Notes under the pieces: model-generated
What the model saw: only the letters and a program-made list of their open reading frames with translations
The model's database searches: none
Told to the model about the DNA's origin: nothing
Shown here: in pieces, positions 18,754-29,414 of the stretch
How positions within the stretch are numbered: position 1 is the first letter of the stretch
Layout of the letters: the number at the start of each line of letters is the position of its first letter
Made by a program: the position numbers and the translations under genes
DNA from: Alphaproteobacteria bacterium
GTDB taxonomy: Bacteria; Myxococcota_A; UBA796; GCA-2862545
Assembly: GCA_020632875.1 (NCBI GenBank)
Contig: JACKET010000008.1
Location: 186,001-250,000, forward strand
Length of the DNA stretch: 64,000 nt
Direction of reading: 5' to 3'

Positions 18754-20356
18754 GGCCACCGACCTCCCCGATCTCATCGAGAAGGCCCGCCACCCCGACC
18801 CCGAGGTGCGCAAGCACGCGCGCTACGGGCTCGCCGAGCGCCTGATCGGGCGGGGCTCCTGGCCGAGCGCCGCCCCCCGGGCCGTCAGCGAGCTCGTGGT
18901 CGACGCCGTGTTCCCCGACACGCCCGATCGCGCCGGTCTCGTCGAGCTCCTGGCACGCATCGCGGGCGCCGACGCGCCGCGCGTGCTCTTCAAGCCGCTC
19001 GATCCGACCGACGCCAGCGGGCGCGGCGTGCTCGAGGCGCTCGACACGCGCAGCCCCGAGATCGAGGAGCTCACGACCCACGAGGATCCGAACCTCCGTG
19101 TGCACGCGATGCGCCTCGTGAGCCTCGCGGTCCCCGCAGCCGCGCTCCCCGAGACCGACGACGACCCCGACGTCGAAGCCGCGCTCGCCATCGCGCGGGC
19201 CCGCCGCGGCGAGCCGATGAGCCCGAAGTCCGAGCGGGCCCTCTCCATCCACGAGGCCTTCGACCATCGCCAGGTGAACGAGTCCGCGCTGGCCGATGTT
19301 CTCGGGTGGACGCCCGATCCCCGCAAGTTCCCGTGGGCCGGCAGCGACATCGATGCGTTCGTGCGCAAGCTGCTGTCGATCAAGCACGACGACCGCCTGC
19401 TCTGCGCGACGGTGTTCTCGATCGCCGTCGAGCGGTTCCCCGACCACCCGCGGTACTTCGAGCGCGTCCAGATCGTCGGCGCCGAGGGCTTCCCGGTCGC
19501 CGTCGAGAGCCTCGAGGAGCTGTCGATCGACCAGGAGACGTGGCTGAAGCGCTGCCTCGCCCGTCCCCTGCCCCGCAACACGCTCCAGGTCGCGGGCATC
19601 CCCGAGCGCTACGAAGACGCGCGGCGGTTCCTGGGCCTCGACCCACCGGGCCTCCTCGAGACCACGACCCCCGAGGGCCCCGTCTGGCAGGTCATCGAGC
19701 GGGACGAGGATGGCGAGCGGCTGAAGGCCCTCCCCCTCTCCCTCGGCGACAAGGTCCGCCTCGCGGGGCTCACCGTCTTCCGGCCCTACTGGATCGAGCC
19801 CATCGCGCCCGACGCGCTCGCCGCGCTCGCAGGCGAGCTGCCCGTCGACGAGGCGGCCGCGTGGGCAACCGCGTTCCTCGCCCAGCTCGAGTCCATCCCC
19901 CACGACGAGCGCCCGTGGGAGTCCCACCGGCACCCGGCGCACGCCAACGTGGCGCTCCTCCAGCTCCACCGCGCGAAGAAGCCCGTCCCCGCGGCCTCGA
20001 TCGCGTTCGAGGACTCCGCGACCCGCGTGGGTGCCGTGCTCTCCGCGCTGGGGCCCGAGCAGCGCTCCGCCGCGCTGCGCGCCCACATCGAAGACCCCGA
20101 TCGCGAGGACTTCCAGGAGGCCCGGATCCTCGCCGAGGTGCTCCCCCACCTCGCCGCCGACGCGTCCCTGGCCGAGCCCGTCCTCCGCTGTCTCGCGGGC
20201 CTGCTCCAGCAGGTCCATCACGGGGACGAGGACAAGGAGATCGTGCGCGGCGCCCTCGCGTGGGCCGAGAAGCACGACGCGGCGCGCACGGCGGCGTGGC
20301 GCGAGCAGCTCTCGGACGAGGAGTCCGAGAGGCTCGGCGACGCGCTGGGCGGATGA
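18716..20356 (+). CDS. Hypothetical helical-repeat protein
   Basis: 546 residues, soluble, with no signal sequence or membrane segment. The first 200 residues read like short HEAT/Armadillo-type helix pairs (for example HPDPEVRKHARYGLAERL and HEDPNLRVHAMRL). The rest is rich in charged helices and is unrecognised. It starts inside the end of the GMC oxidoreductase gene with a GGAG ribosome site, so the pseudokinase, oxidoreductase and this protein form one operon. Its stop directly abuts the stop of the convergent barrel gene. Confidence 0.82.
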   Translation: MKAWSALRHRLGEATDLPDLIEKARHPDPEVRKHARYGLAERLIGRGSWPSAAPRAVSELVVDAVFPDTPDRAGLVELLARIAGADAPRVLFKPLDPTDASGRGVLEALDTRSPEIEELTTHEDPNLRVHAMRLVSLAVPAAALPETDDDPDVEAALAIARARRGEPMSPKSERALSIHEAFDHRQVNESALADVLGWTPDPRKFPWAGSDIDAFVRKLLSIKHDDRLLCATVFSIAVERFPDHPRYFERVQIVGAEGFPVAVESLEELSIDQETWLKRCLARPLPRNTLQVAGIPERYEDARRFLGLDPPGLLETTTPEGPVWQVIERDEDGERLKALPLSLGDKVRLAGLTVFRPYWIEPIAPDALAALAGELPVDEAAAWATAFLAQLESIPHDERPWESHRHPAHANVALLQLHRAKKPVPAASIAFEDSATRVGAVLSALGPEQRSAALRAHIEDPDREDFQEARILAEVLPHLAADASLAEPVLRCLAGLLQQVHHGDEDKEIVRGALAWAEKHDAARTAAWREQLSDEESERLGDALGG

Positions 20357-20944
20357 TCAGAACCAGAACGTGAAGCCGGCGTTCCCGACCAGATCGGCGG
20401 CGCCGAAAACGTTCACGTGGATGCCCCCCTGGGAGAACCCGGAGTCGCTCTCGTCGAGCGCCGCGAACACCATCCCCACCTGGGTGTGGAACGAGAGGTC
20501 CTCGGTGACGAACCACTCGGGTCGGACGCCCAGCTCGAGCGCGATGTCGAACGTGCCGTCGCTGACGTTGCCGTTCCGCTGCCGCTGCAGGTAGCCGCCG
20601 CCGCCGAACACGAGCCCGAGGTCGACGTCATCGGTCAGCTTCAGGCCCAGGTTCCCGCGGAGGGACCCGGCGAGCTGGGTGACGATCAGGCGCGTGGGGC
20701 CGATGTCGATGTTGTCGTACACCGTGGCGAAGATGAGCTGGATGCCGAAGATCGGAGTGGCGCGGTACACGACGCTGAACCCCGGGAACCGGACGAGCCC
20801 GTCGGCGGGCGCGCCCCCGTTGTTCCGGTTGGCGAAGCCGAGCGGCTTGTCGACGCCGAGCCCGAAGCGGCCCGACATGTCCTTCGCGTGGGCCGGCCCG
20901 GCGAGCGCGAGCCCGAGGAGCGCGGCGATTGCGTGGATTCGCAT
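20357..20944 (-). CDS. Small outer-membrane beta-barrel protein A
   Basis: 195 residues with signal sequence MRIHAIAALLGLALAGPAHA, then beta strands ending in FTFWF, the terminal aromatic expected for an outer-membrane barrel (OmpA/OmpW size class). RBS AGGAG. It is a tandem paralog of the next gene upstream: both mature proteins start KDxxGRxGxG and end in GFTF(W/Y)F. Function unknown. Confidence 0.8.
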   Translation of the reverse strand: MRIHAIAALLGLALAGPAHAKDMSGRFGLGVDKPLGFANRNNGGAPADGLVRFPGFSVVYRATPIFGIQLIFATVYDNIDIGPTRLIVTQLAGSLRGNLGLKLTDDVDLGLVFGGGGYLQRQRNGNVSDGTFDIALELGVRPEWFVTEDLSFHTQVGMVFAALDESDSGFSQGGIHVNVFGAADLVGNAGFTFWF

Positions 20945-20952
20945 GGCGGCTC

Positions 20953-21453
20953 CTAGAAGTAGAACGTGAAGCCGGCCGACGAGAGCAGGCCGCCCACGCC
21001 GAGCTGGACGCTGGTGCTGTTCGCGGGGAGCCCGCCGAAGCCGTCGTCGCCGGTGACGCTCACCGCGATGCCGACGGTCGCGTGGACCGACAGGTCGTCG
21101 GTCACGAAGAGCTCGGGGCGCAGGCCGGGCTCGAACCGCACGAGGTCGGCATCCCCCGCCGCGACGGACGTGGTGACCTGGATCTCGAGGTTCACGCGCT
21201 CGGTGTCGACCACCTTGAAGAGCCCGCCCACGCCGAGCAGCATGACGAGCGAGTCGCCGACGTTCCCGCCGGTGAGCGCGAACCCGACGGTGCCCTGGAT
21301 GGCGACGGGCGACGCGGCCCACCACGTGATGTGCGCGGCGGGCCCGCCCGTGAAGGCGGCATCCGCGCCGACACCGACGCGTCCGGCGGTGTCCTTGGCG
21401 ATGGCGGGGCTGGCGGCGAGGATGCCAGCGAACAGTGCGAGCCTGGGAATCAT
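20953..21453 (-). CDS. Small outer-membrane beta-barrel protein B
   Basis: 166 residues with signal sequence MIPRLALFAGILAASPAIA and a terminal strand ending FTFYF. A strong AGGAGG lies 5 bases before the ATG at 21453; an upstream in-frame start at 21495 is not supported. It is a paralog of the gene 8 bases downstream and probably cotranscribed with it. Function unknown. Confidence 0.8.
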   Translation of the reverse strand: MIPRLALFAGILAASPAIAKDTAGRVGVGADAAFTGGPAAHITWWAASPVAIQGTVGFALTGGNVGDSLVMLLGVGGLFKVVDTERVNLEIQVTTSVAAGDADLVRFEPGLRPELFVTDDLSVHATVGIAVSVTGDDGFGGLPANSTSVQLGVGGLLSSAGFTFYF

Positions 21454-21506
21454 GCGGTCCTCCTGGAGGTGGGCCCAGACTCCCCGGTTCCGCACGGCGC
21501 GGGCAA

Positions 21507-22295
21507 CTACGCGGACCTACACAGCCCCCGGGCTTCGAGGGGCCGCCGGATCCGGCGCTCCACGGCATCCAGCGCGACCGCGCGGTACTCCGTGGGGGTC
21601 ATCCATCCGAGCGCGTGGCGCGTCGCGTCGGGCATGGGGGCCGCGGGCTCGGTCCACAGGGGCTCGAGCGCGGCGACCGCGTCCGCGGCGACGGCTCCGA
21701 TCCACGCGCGCTGGCGGGCGTCGAGCCGGGGCAGTGCCCAGTCCAGCACGAGCCAGCCGAGCCTCCCGTGGGGGCCCTCGTCGGCCACGATGCGCGCCAT
21801 CACCGCCTTCACGATGGGCTCGGTCGCGACGTTCCGGGTCCCGGCGAGCACGGGCAGCGAGAACGTCTCGCCCACGCAGCTCACGCGCACGGCCAGCTCC
21901 AGCGCGGCCTCGAGCGGCGAGAGGGCCGGGTCGATCGGCGGACACAGCTGCGTCGGGTCGTGCTGGAGCGCCACCCCACCCCCGACCTCGGCCGCCATCC
22001 GCGCGTTGAGCTCGGTGTGCACCATCTCGTCGGCCACGAAGCGGCCCGCCATCCCGACCAGATCGACGGGCGCCCCCGCGCGCAGGAGCGCGGTGAGCAG
22101 GGCCGCGAAGCCCGCTGCCGCGCACCACTCCTGGTGCGCCGAGGTGGTCCACGCCATGCGCGCCTGGTCGAGCTCGGCCGGCGTGAAGCGGCGCCAGTCG
22201 AGCGTGCCCCACGGAAGCCCGTCGACGTCGCCACGGTGCGGCGCGAAGGCCCGCTCCGCGGCTCCGCCGAGCCAGTCCAGCTCGAAGACGGCCAT
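21507..22295 (-). CDS. Ferritin-like diiron-type protein
   Basis: 262 residues, all helical. Two EXXH motifs (DEMVH and DEGPH) in long helices, with further Glu in the paired helices, are the ligand pattern of ferritin-like carboxylate diiron proteins. The branch is not one I can name; members may oxidise, hydroxylate or store iron. The ATG overlaps the stop of the upstream secreted protein (TGATG), so the two are cotranslated. Confidence 0.78.
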   Translation of the reverse strand: MAVFELDWLGGAAERAFAPHRGDVDGLPWGTLDWRRFTPAELDQARMAWTTSAHQEWCAAAGFAALLTALLRAGAPVDLVGMAGRFVADEMVHTELNARMAAEVGGGVALQHDPTQLCPPIDPALSPLEAALELAVRVSCVGETFSLPVLAGTRNVATEPIVKAVMARIVADEGPHGRLGWLVLDWALPRLDARQRAWIGAVAADAVAALEPLWTEPAAPMPDATRHALGWMTPTEYRAVALDAVERRIRRPLEARGLCRSA

Positions 22296-22726
22296 CAGGA
22301 GCCCTTCCGACCGCGCTTCCCGCGCGACTTCTCCGGCGGGTCCGACGGCTCTGCGCGGCTCTCCGCCGCCTCGCGGATCTCGCGCTCGAAGTCGCGGGTG
22401 CCGCGGGCGCGCTCCGCCACGGGGAGCTCGATCCCGGCCAGGCTCCGGCCGTCCGTGAAGCGGATCTTCACCTCCTGCCCACCGCCGGTGAGGCACAGGC
22501 GCTTCAGCCCGTCCTGCCACTCGAACGCGTCGGCGGCGAGGACGGTGTCGGACGCGGCGTCCCGCACCTCCGGCTCCACGCCGTCCGGGGCTTCTGCGAC
22601 GAAGGTGCACGACGGGCCCTTCCCGTTGGTCACGACGCGCGTGACCTCGAGCACGGGCACGAGCTCCTGGGCGAATGCGCCGTTGGAGGTGAACAGGGCG
22701 GTGGCGAACAGCAGCTTGCGCTTCAT
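22295..22726 (-). CDS. Secreted hypothetical protein with basic C-terminal tail
   Basis: 143 residues. Signal sequence MKRKLLFATALFTSNGAFA, a small beta-rich domain with two cysteines (C near 40 and 79), then a charged helix ending in the very basic SRGKRGRKGS. RBS GAGGAG. No family recognised. It is coupled to the ferritin-like gene. A 7-bp hairpin at 22795-22825 with TTTC after it lies upstream and may be a weak terminator of the acyl-CoA synthetase gene. Confidence 0.72.
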   Translation of the reverse strand: MKRKLLFATALFTSNGAFAQELVPVLEVTRVVTNGKGPSCTFVAEAPDGVEPEVRDAASDTVLAADAFEWQDGLKRLCLTGGGQEVKIRFTDGRSLAGIELPVAERARGTRDFEREIREAAESRAEPSDPPEKSRGKRGRKGS

Positions 22727-22830
22727 CTTCTCTCCTCGGGGTGGGGACCCTCTGGAGAGGAGACGGACCGAGCCGCCCGGTTGTTAGCGAGAAAGTGCAG
22801 AAAACCCGGAGAGGGCCGTCTGCACGGGGC

Positions 22831-24663
22831 TCAGTCGCCCTTGCCCGACTTGTACATCTCTTCGATGAGGTCGTGGTACTTCTCCTGGACCACCTTGCGC
22901 TTCACCTTGAGCGAGGCCGTGAGAAGCCCGCTCTCGACGGTCATCGGGTCGACGATGCGGAAGTACTTGATGGTCTCGTAGCGGGCGAGCGACTCGTTGA
23001 CCTTGTCGACGTGCTCCTGCACGGCCTGACGGACCGCGTCGGACTGCGGATCGGCCGAGTTGCCGGTCTGCTTGGCCCACTCGGCGAGCTCTTCGGGGTC
23101 GAGCGCGACGAGCGCGGTGACGTAGTTGCGGGTGTCGGCGATGGTGACGGATTCCTGCACGAACGTGAGGTCTTTCAGCTTCGCCTCGAGCTTGGCCGGG
23201 GCGATGTACTTGCCGCCCGAGGTCTTCATCAGCTCTTTCTTGCGGCCCGTGATCTTCACGAAGCCCTCGTCGTCCATCGCGCCGAGGTCGCCCGTGCAGA
23301 ACCAGCCGTCGGCGTCGAACGCCTCGGAGGTGGCGTCTTCGCGGTTGAGGTAGCCGCTCGTGATGTTGCCGCCCTTCGCGAGGATCTCGCCGTCTTCGGC
23401 GATCTTGATCGTGACGCCGGGGAACGCCATGCCCACCGTGCCGATCTTGAACTTCTTCGGCAGGTTCGACGTGAGGCCGGGACAGGTCTCGGTGAGGCCG
23501 TACGCCTCGAGCAGGTTCAGGCCCATCGCGAGGAAGAAGGCGTGCACCTCGACGTTCAGCGGCGCCGAGCCCGAGAGCAGGATGTCGGCGTTGTCGAAGC
23601 CGAGCGCGCCGCGGAGCTTCGAGAGCACCAGCCGGTCGGCGAGCGAGTGCTTGAGCCCGAGGAAGAACGGGATCGGCTCGCCGTTCGAGCGGTACGGGAT
23701 GGTGGCCTTGCCGGTGTCGATGGCCCAGTGGAACAGCCGCTGGCGCATCGGCGGAGCGCCGGCGACCTTCGACTCGATGCGCGCCTTCATCTTCTCGAAC
23801 ACCCGCGGAGCGGCCGGGAAGAACCCGGGCTTCGTCGCGCCGAGGTCGTCGACCAGCGTGGGGATGCTCGACACGATGATCGCCGCGTCGAAGAACGGGC
23901 CCGCGAGCTCGATGAGGCGCCCGAAGCTATGGGCCAGCGGCAGGAACAGGAACAGGCCGCCGGCCTGGACCTTCGGGCCGAACAGGCCCGTCTCGTCGAC
24001 GCTCTCGAGCATCGACAGCATGTTGCCGTTCGTCTGGATGACGCCCTTCGGCGGCCCGGTGGTGCCCGAGGTGTAGGTGTAGGTGCAGGTCTGGTCGCGC
24101 TGCATCGCGGCCAGGCGGCGCTTGCGGTCGTCTTCGGTCTCGGCGAGCTTCGCTTCGCCGCGCGCTTCGAGGGCCTCGAGGGTCTCGAAGTCGTCGCCCT
24201 CGCACCCGGTCGGATCCATCACGACGATGTGGCGGACCTTCACGTCGTCGGCCGTGTAGTCCTGCTCGAAGAACGAGAAGCCCTTGCGCATCTCGCGGAC
24301 CTTCTCGAGCTGCTCGCGGTCTTCGCAGATCGCGATGACGGCGCCCGTGTCGACGTGCAGGTACCCGACCTCGGGGGGCAGCAGGGTGGCGTACACCGGC
24401 ACGGTGCGCAGGCCGACGGAGAGGGCCGCGAAGTCACACGTGATCCAGTCGCCGCTGGTGTTGCCGAGGATCGCGACCGCGGCGTGCTCTTCGAGGCCGT
24501 CGATGGCCGTGAGCAGGCCGGCGGCGATGCGCTCCATGCGCTTGCCGAACTCGGCCCAGCTGGTCTCGACCCACGTGTCGCCCTGCTTGGTCTTCAGCGC
24601 GGGGCGGTTCGGGGTCTTCGCGATCCGATCGAGAACCATTCCACCGACAGTCGTGTGAGCCAC
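22831..24663 (-). CDS. Long-chain fatty acid-CoA ligase (AMP-binding)
   Basis: 610-residue adenylate-forming enzyme that activates a fatty acid to acyl-AMP and then acyl-CoA in the cytoplasm. The P-loop-like motif YTSGTTGPPKG is at 197-207, the GYLNRED and DGWFCTGD motifs follow, and the A10-type lysine region is near the C-terminus (SLKVKRKVV). The sequence resembles the FadD15-like long-chain branch. Length is normal. It diverges from the ATP-grasp gene, 102 bp away. Confidence 0.94.
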   Translation of the reverse strand: MAHTTVGGMVLDRIAKTPNRPALKTKQGDTWVETSWAEFGKRMERIAAGLLTAIDGLEEHAAVAILGNTSGDWITCDFAALSVGLRTVPVYATLLPPEVGYLHVDTGAVIAICEDREQLEKVREMRKGFSFFEQDYTADDVKVRHIVVMDPTGCEGDDFETLEALEARGEAKLAETEDDRKRRLAAMQRDQTCTYTYTSGTTGPPKGVIQTNGNMLSMLESVDETGLFGPKVQAGGLFLFLPLAHSFGRLIELAGPFFDAAIIVSSIPTLVDDLGATKPGFFPAAPRVFEKMKARIESKVAGAPPMRQRLFHWAIDTGKATIPYRSNGEPIPFFLGLKHSLADRLVLSKLRGALGFDNADILLSGSAPLNVEVHAFFLAMGLNLLEAYGLTETCPGLTSNLPKKFKIGTVGMAFPGVTIKIAEDGEILAKGGNITSGYLNREDATSEAFDADGWFCTGDLGAMDDEGFVKITGRKKELMKTSGGKYIAPAKLEAKLKDLTFVQESVTIADTRNYVTALVALDPEELAEWAKQTGNSADPQSDAVRQAVQEHVDKVNESLARYETIKYFRIVDPMTVESGLLTASLKVKRKVVQEKYHDLIEEMYKSGKGD

Positions 24664-24765
24664 GTTGTGATCTCCCGTTTCGAGGTCGGCTCCGCTTAAT
24701 CACACGCGGGCCCTGTCGCACCAGCACGGCCTGGGGTAGAGGGCCGCGCTTCGCTGGAGAATCCA

Positions 24766-25986
24766 ATGAACGTGGTCTTCGTGGCGCCCTACATGGGCCA
24801 GTACATGGTGCGTTGCATCGAGATCCTCGGCCAGATGGGGGTGCGCCTCGGCGTCATCAGCCACCAGCCGATCGAGCACATCCCTCCGGCACTTCGGGCC
24901 CACATCGACGGGCACTTCCGCATCGACAACTCGCTCGATGCCGGCCAGCTCACCATCGCCACCCGCGCGTTCGCGAAGGAGTGGGGCCGGGTCGACCGCC
25001 TCATCGGCTACCTCGAGCAGATGCAGGTGCCGCTCGCCGACACCCGCGACCGCCTCGGCATCGAGGGGATGAGCGGCGAGATCGCCCGGAACTTCCGCGA
25101 CAAGAACCGGATGAAGGAGGTCCTCCGCAAGGCGGGTGTCCCCGTGGCGCGCCAGACGCTCGTGAAGGGCCCCGGCGACGCGGCCGCGTTCGTCGAGATG
25201 GTCGGCTTCCCCGTCGTCCTCAAGCCCGTCGACGGCATGGGCAGCAAGGCGACCATGCGCGCGAACGACATGGACGAGCTCTGGATGGCGCTCAACCAGC
25301 TCATGCCGACGCCCGAGACCCCCATCCAGTGCGAAGAGTTCGTCACCGGCGAAGAGCACACGTGCGAGACCGCGATGATCGACGGCAAGGTCGTCTACCG
25401 CAGCTCGACCTACTACCTGCCGGGCCCGCTCAAGGTCCTCGAGAACCCGTGGATGCAGTACTGCGTGCTCCTCCCGAAGGAAGAGCAGGCGCACGTGAAG
25501 AAGTTCGCCCCCGTGAACACCAAGGCGCTGCACGCGCTCGGCATGCAGACCGGCCTCTCCCACATGGAGTGGTTCCTCCGCGCCGACGGATCGCCCGTCG
25601 TGAGCGAGGTCGGCGCGCGTCCGCCCGGCGTGAACATCATGCGGATGAACTCCATCGTGTCGGGCGTCGACGCGTGGGGCCAGTGGCTCAACATCCAGGT
25701 GAACGGCAAGTGGGAGATGCCCACCAAGCGCCAGGCCGCGGCCGGCTGCGCGTTCCTCCGCGGCATGGGCCCCGGCCGTCGCGTCGTCGGCATGACGGGC
25801 ATCGACGAGATGAAGGCGAAGCTCGGCGATCGCCTCGTCGACGCGAAGTGGCCGATGGTCGGTCAGCCGCGCGCCTCCGGATACGAAGGGGAAGGCTGGA
25901 TTCTCGTGCGCGGCAAGACGACCGACGACGCGGTCGACGCGCTCCGCACGGTCGTCACGACGGTCCACGTTCACATGGGCGCGTGA
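24766..25986 (+). CDS. ATP-grasp family ligase
   Basis: 406-residue ATP-grasp enzyme that would join a carboxylate to an amine or thiol with ATP via an acyl-phosphate. The ATP-binding lysine motif PVVLKPVDGMGSKAT and the metal-binding region (SEVGARPPGVNIMR) are clear; the N-terminal pre-ATP-grasp domain starts MNVVFVAPYMG. The substrate is unknown; the carboxylate-amine ligase branch fits best. GGAG lies 7 bases before the ATG. Possible -10 box TAGAGG at 24737. Confidence 0.88.
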   Translation: MNVVFVAPYMGQYMVRCIEILGQMGVRLGVISHQPIEHIPPALRAHIDGHFRIDNSLDAGQLTIATRAFAKEWGRVDRLIGYLEQMQVPLADTRDRLGIEGMSGEIARNFRDKNRMKEVLRKAGVPVARQTLVKGPGDAAAFVEMVGFPVVLKPVDGMGSKATMRANDMDELWMALNQLMPTPETPIQCEEFVTGEEHTCETAMIDGKVVYRSSTYYLPGPLKVLENPWMQYCVLLPKEEQAHVKKFAPVNTKALHALGMQTGLSHMEWFLRADGSPVVSEVGARPPGVNIMRMNSIVSGVDAWGQWLNIQVNGKWEMPTKRQAAAGCAFLRGMGPGRRVVGMTGIDEMKAKLGDRLVDAKWPMVGQPRASGYEGEGWILVRGKTTDDAVDALRTVVTTVHVHMGA

Positions 25987-26053
25987 ACACGGGCGTTGCG
26001 AGCGGTCACCTCATGATGTACCCGTGAGAGAAGCTCATCTGGAGGAGACCGTG

Positions 26054-26788
26054 ATGCGCACCCCCCTGGCCATGATGGCGGCTGTCGCCATCATGGCGAC
26101 CGGCTGCAAGAAGAAGCCGGCCACCGAGACCGACACCCCCGTCGACACCGACACCGAAGAGCCCACCGGCGACACCGGCGAGTCCTGCGGCAACACCCCG
26201 CCCGTCCTCGCGAACCTCGCGGTGGCGAACAACTCGAGCGGCAACACCGTCTCGCTGGCGTTCACCCTCACCGGGTCCGACGCCGACGGCGACCTGCACG
26301 AAGTCTACTACGACCTGTGGATCGACGACGCGGTCGACGGCACGGTGAACACGAGCGGTCCCGCGCCGCTCACCGGCGGCCCCGCGATCGTCACCCAGAA
26401 CGGCAATCCCGTCGACCCGTGCTCCGTGAGCCAGGGCGTCGGCCTCACGATCACCCTGCCCATCGATGGCACGAACATCCCGTTCGACACCGAGCTCGAC
26501 TTCGCGTGGAAGCTCGGCGACGCCGTGGGCAACCGCTCCAATGCGCTCGCGATCACGGCGTGGACGCCGAAGGCCAACGGCGACGACGGCGGCCCGGTCG
26601 ACACCGACGACACCGACACCGACATCCCGGTGCCGACCGGCGACACGGGCACCCCGCCCGGTCCCACGGGCGACACGGGCACCCCGCCGCCTCCCCCGGG
26701 CCCGACGGGCGACACGGGCGACACCGGCAGCCAGCCGCCGCCCGATCCCACCGCCGACACCGGGTCGAGCGACACCAGCACGCCGTAG
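26054..26788 (+). CDS. Lipoprotein with Asp/Thr linkers and PTGDTG repeats
   Basis: 244 residues. Lipobox MATGC and KKK, then an Asp/Thr linker (DTPVDTDTEEPTGDTG), a beta-domain (about 45-180) with one conserved-looking Cys pair, and a tail of Asp-Thr and Pro-rich PTGDTG repeats. The start at 26054 is set by GGAGGAG at 26041-26047. A surface or periplasmic lipoprotein of unknown function, one of several here with the same linker style. Its stop lies two bases before the stop of the convergent kinase gene. Confidence 0.82.
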   Translation: MRTPLAMMAAVAIMATGCKKKPATETDTPVDTDTEEPTGDTGESCGNTPPVLANLAVANNSSGNTVSLAFTLTGSDADGDLHEVYYDLWIDDAVDGTVNTSGPAPLTGGPAIVTQNGNPVDPCSVSQGVGLTITLPIDGTNIPFDTELDFAWKLGDAVGNRSNALAITAWTPKANGDDGGPVDTDDTDTDIPVPTGDTGTPPGPTGDTGTPPPPPGPTGDTGDTGSQPPPDPTADTGSSDTSTP

Positions 26789-26790
26789 GG

Positions 26791-28788
<1,998 letters not shown>

Positions 28789-28837
28789 CAGACCCCCGTC
28801 ATCCGACACCGGAGACGCGCGGATTCGTTCCGACGCA

Positions 28838-29380
28838 TCACGGCAGGTCGATCATCACTTCGAGGTCGTAGTCGTTGCACGAGGTGTCGCCCGGGTAGTT
28901 CACGCGGACGAAGTACGTGCCGTCTTCGGGGGCCGTGAACGCGACCTGCTCGTCGTCGGTCTGGCTCACGGAGCTGCCGCCCGTGACCTGGGCCTCGGTC
29001 GGCCGGTAGACCGTGAGATCGAGGTTCCCGTCGGCGTGCCGGAAGAACAGGTCGACCGTGACCATCGCGCCCGCATCGGCATCGAAGGTCCAGAAGTCGA
29101 CGCTGCTCGAGCTCGTCACGGCCGCGTGGATGGAGTTGCCCCCCGGGAGCGCGACGGCGTTGTCGAAGTCGTCGTTCGGCTCGTCGACGTCTTCGGCGCA
29201 CTGCCCGTTGTCGGTGTCGGTGTCGGCATCCGCGTCGCTGTCGGTGTCCGTGTCGGTGTCGGTGTCCGTGTCGGTGTCGGTGTCCGTGTCGGCATCCACA
29301 TCGGCATCGCGCACGACATTGCCGGTTCGACGCTTGCATCCGACGATGATGAGAGGGATCAGGACGATCCAGAGCCGCAT
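28838..29380 (-). CDS. Lipoprotein with Asp-X tract and PPC-type domain
   Basis: 180 residues. Lipobox IIVGC, then a pure Asp-Thr/Asp-Ala tract of about 30 residues, then a pre-peptidase C-terminal (PPC) type beta domain starting at EPNDDFDNA and ending NDYDLEVMI. PPC domains are found on secreted and surface proteins and often bind substrate. The start at 29380 has GGAGGAG upstream. The divergent amylase start is only 34 bases away, so their promoters must overlap coding sequence. Confidence 0.85.
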   Translation of the reverse strand: MRLWIVLIPLIIVGCKRRTGNVVRDADVDADTDTDTDTDTDTDTDTDSDADADTDTDNGQCAEDVDEPNDDFDNAVALPGGNSIHAAVTSSSSVDFWTFDADAGAMVTVDLFFRHADGNLDLTVYRPTEAQVTGGSSVSQTDDEQVAFTAPEDGTYFVRVNYPGDTSCNDYDLEVMIDLP

Positions 29381-29414
29381 CGCTCCTCCAGTGCGGGCCA
29401 TTATACGTGCGAAC

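Noticed and set aside
22795..22825. Terminator after the acyl-CoA synthetase gene
   Set aside because: Only a 7-bp stem with a 17-base loop and TTTC; too weak to call.
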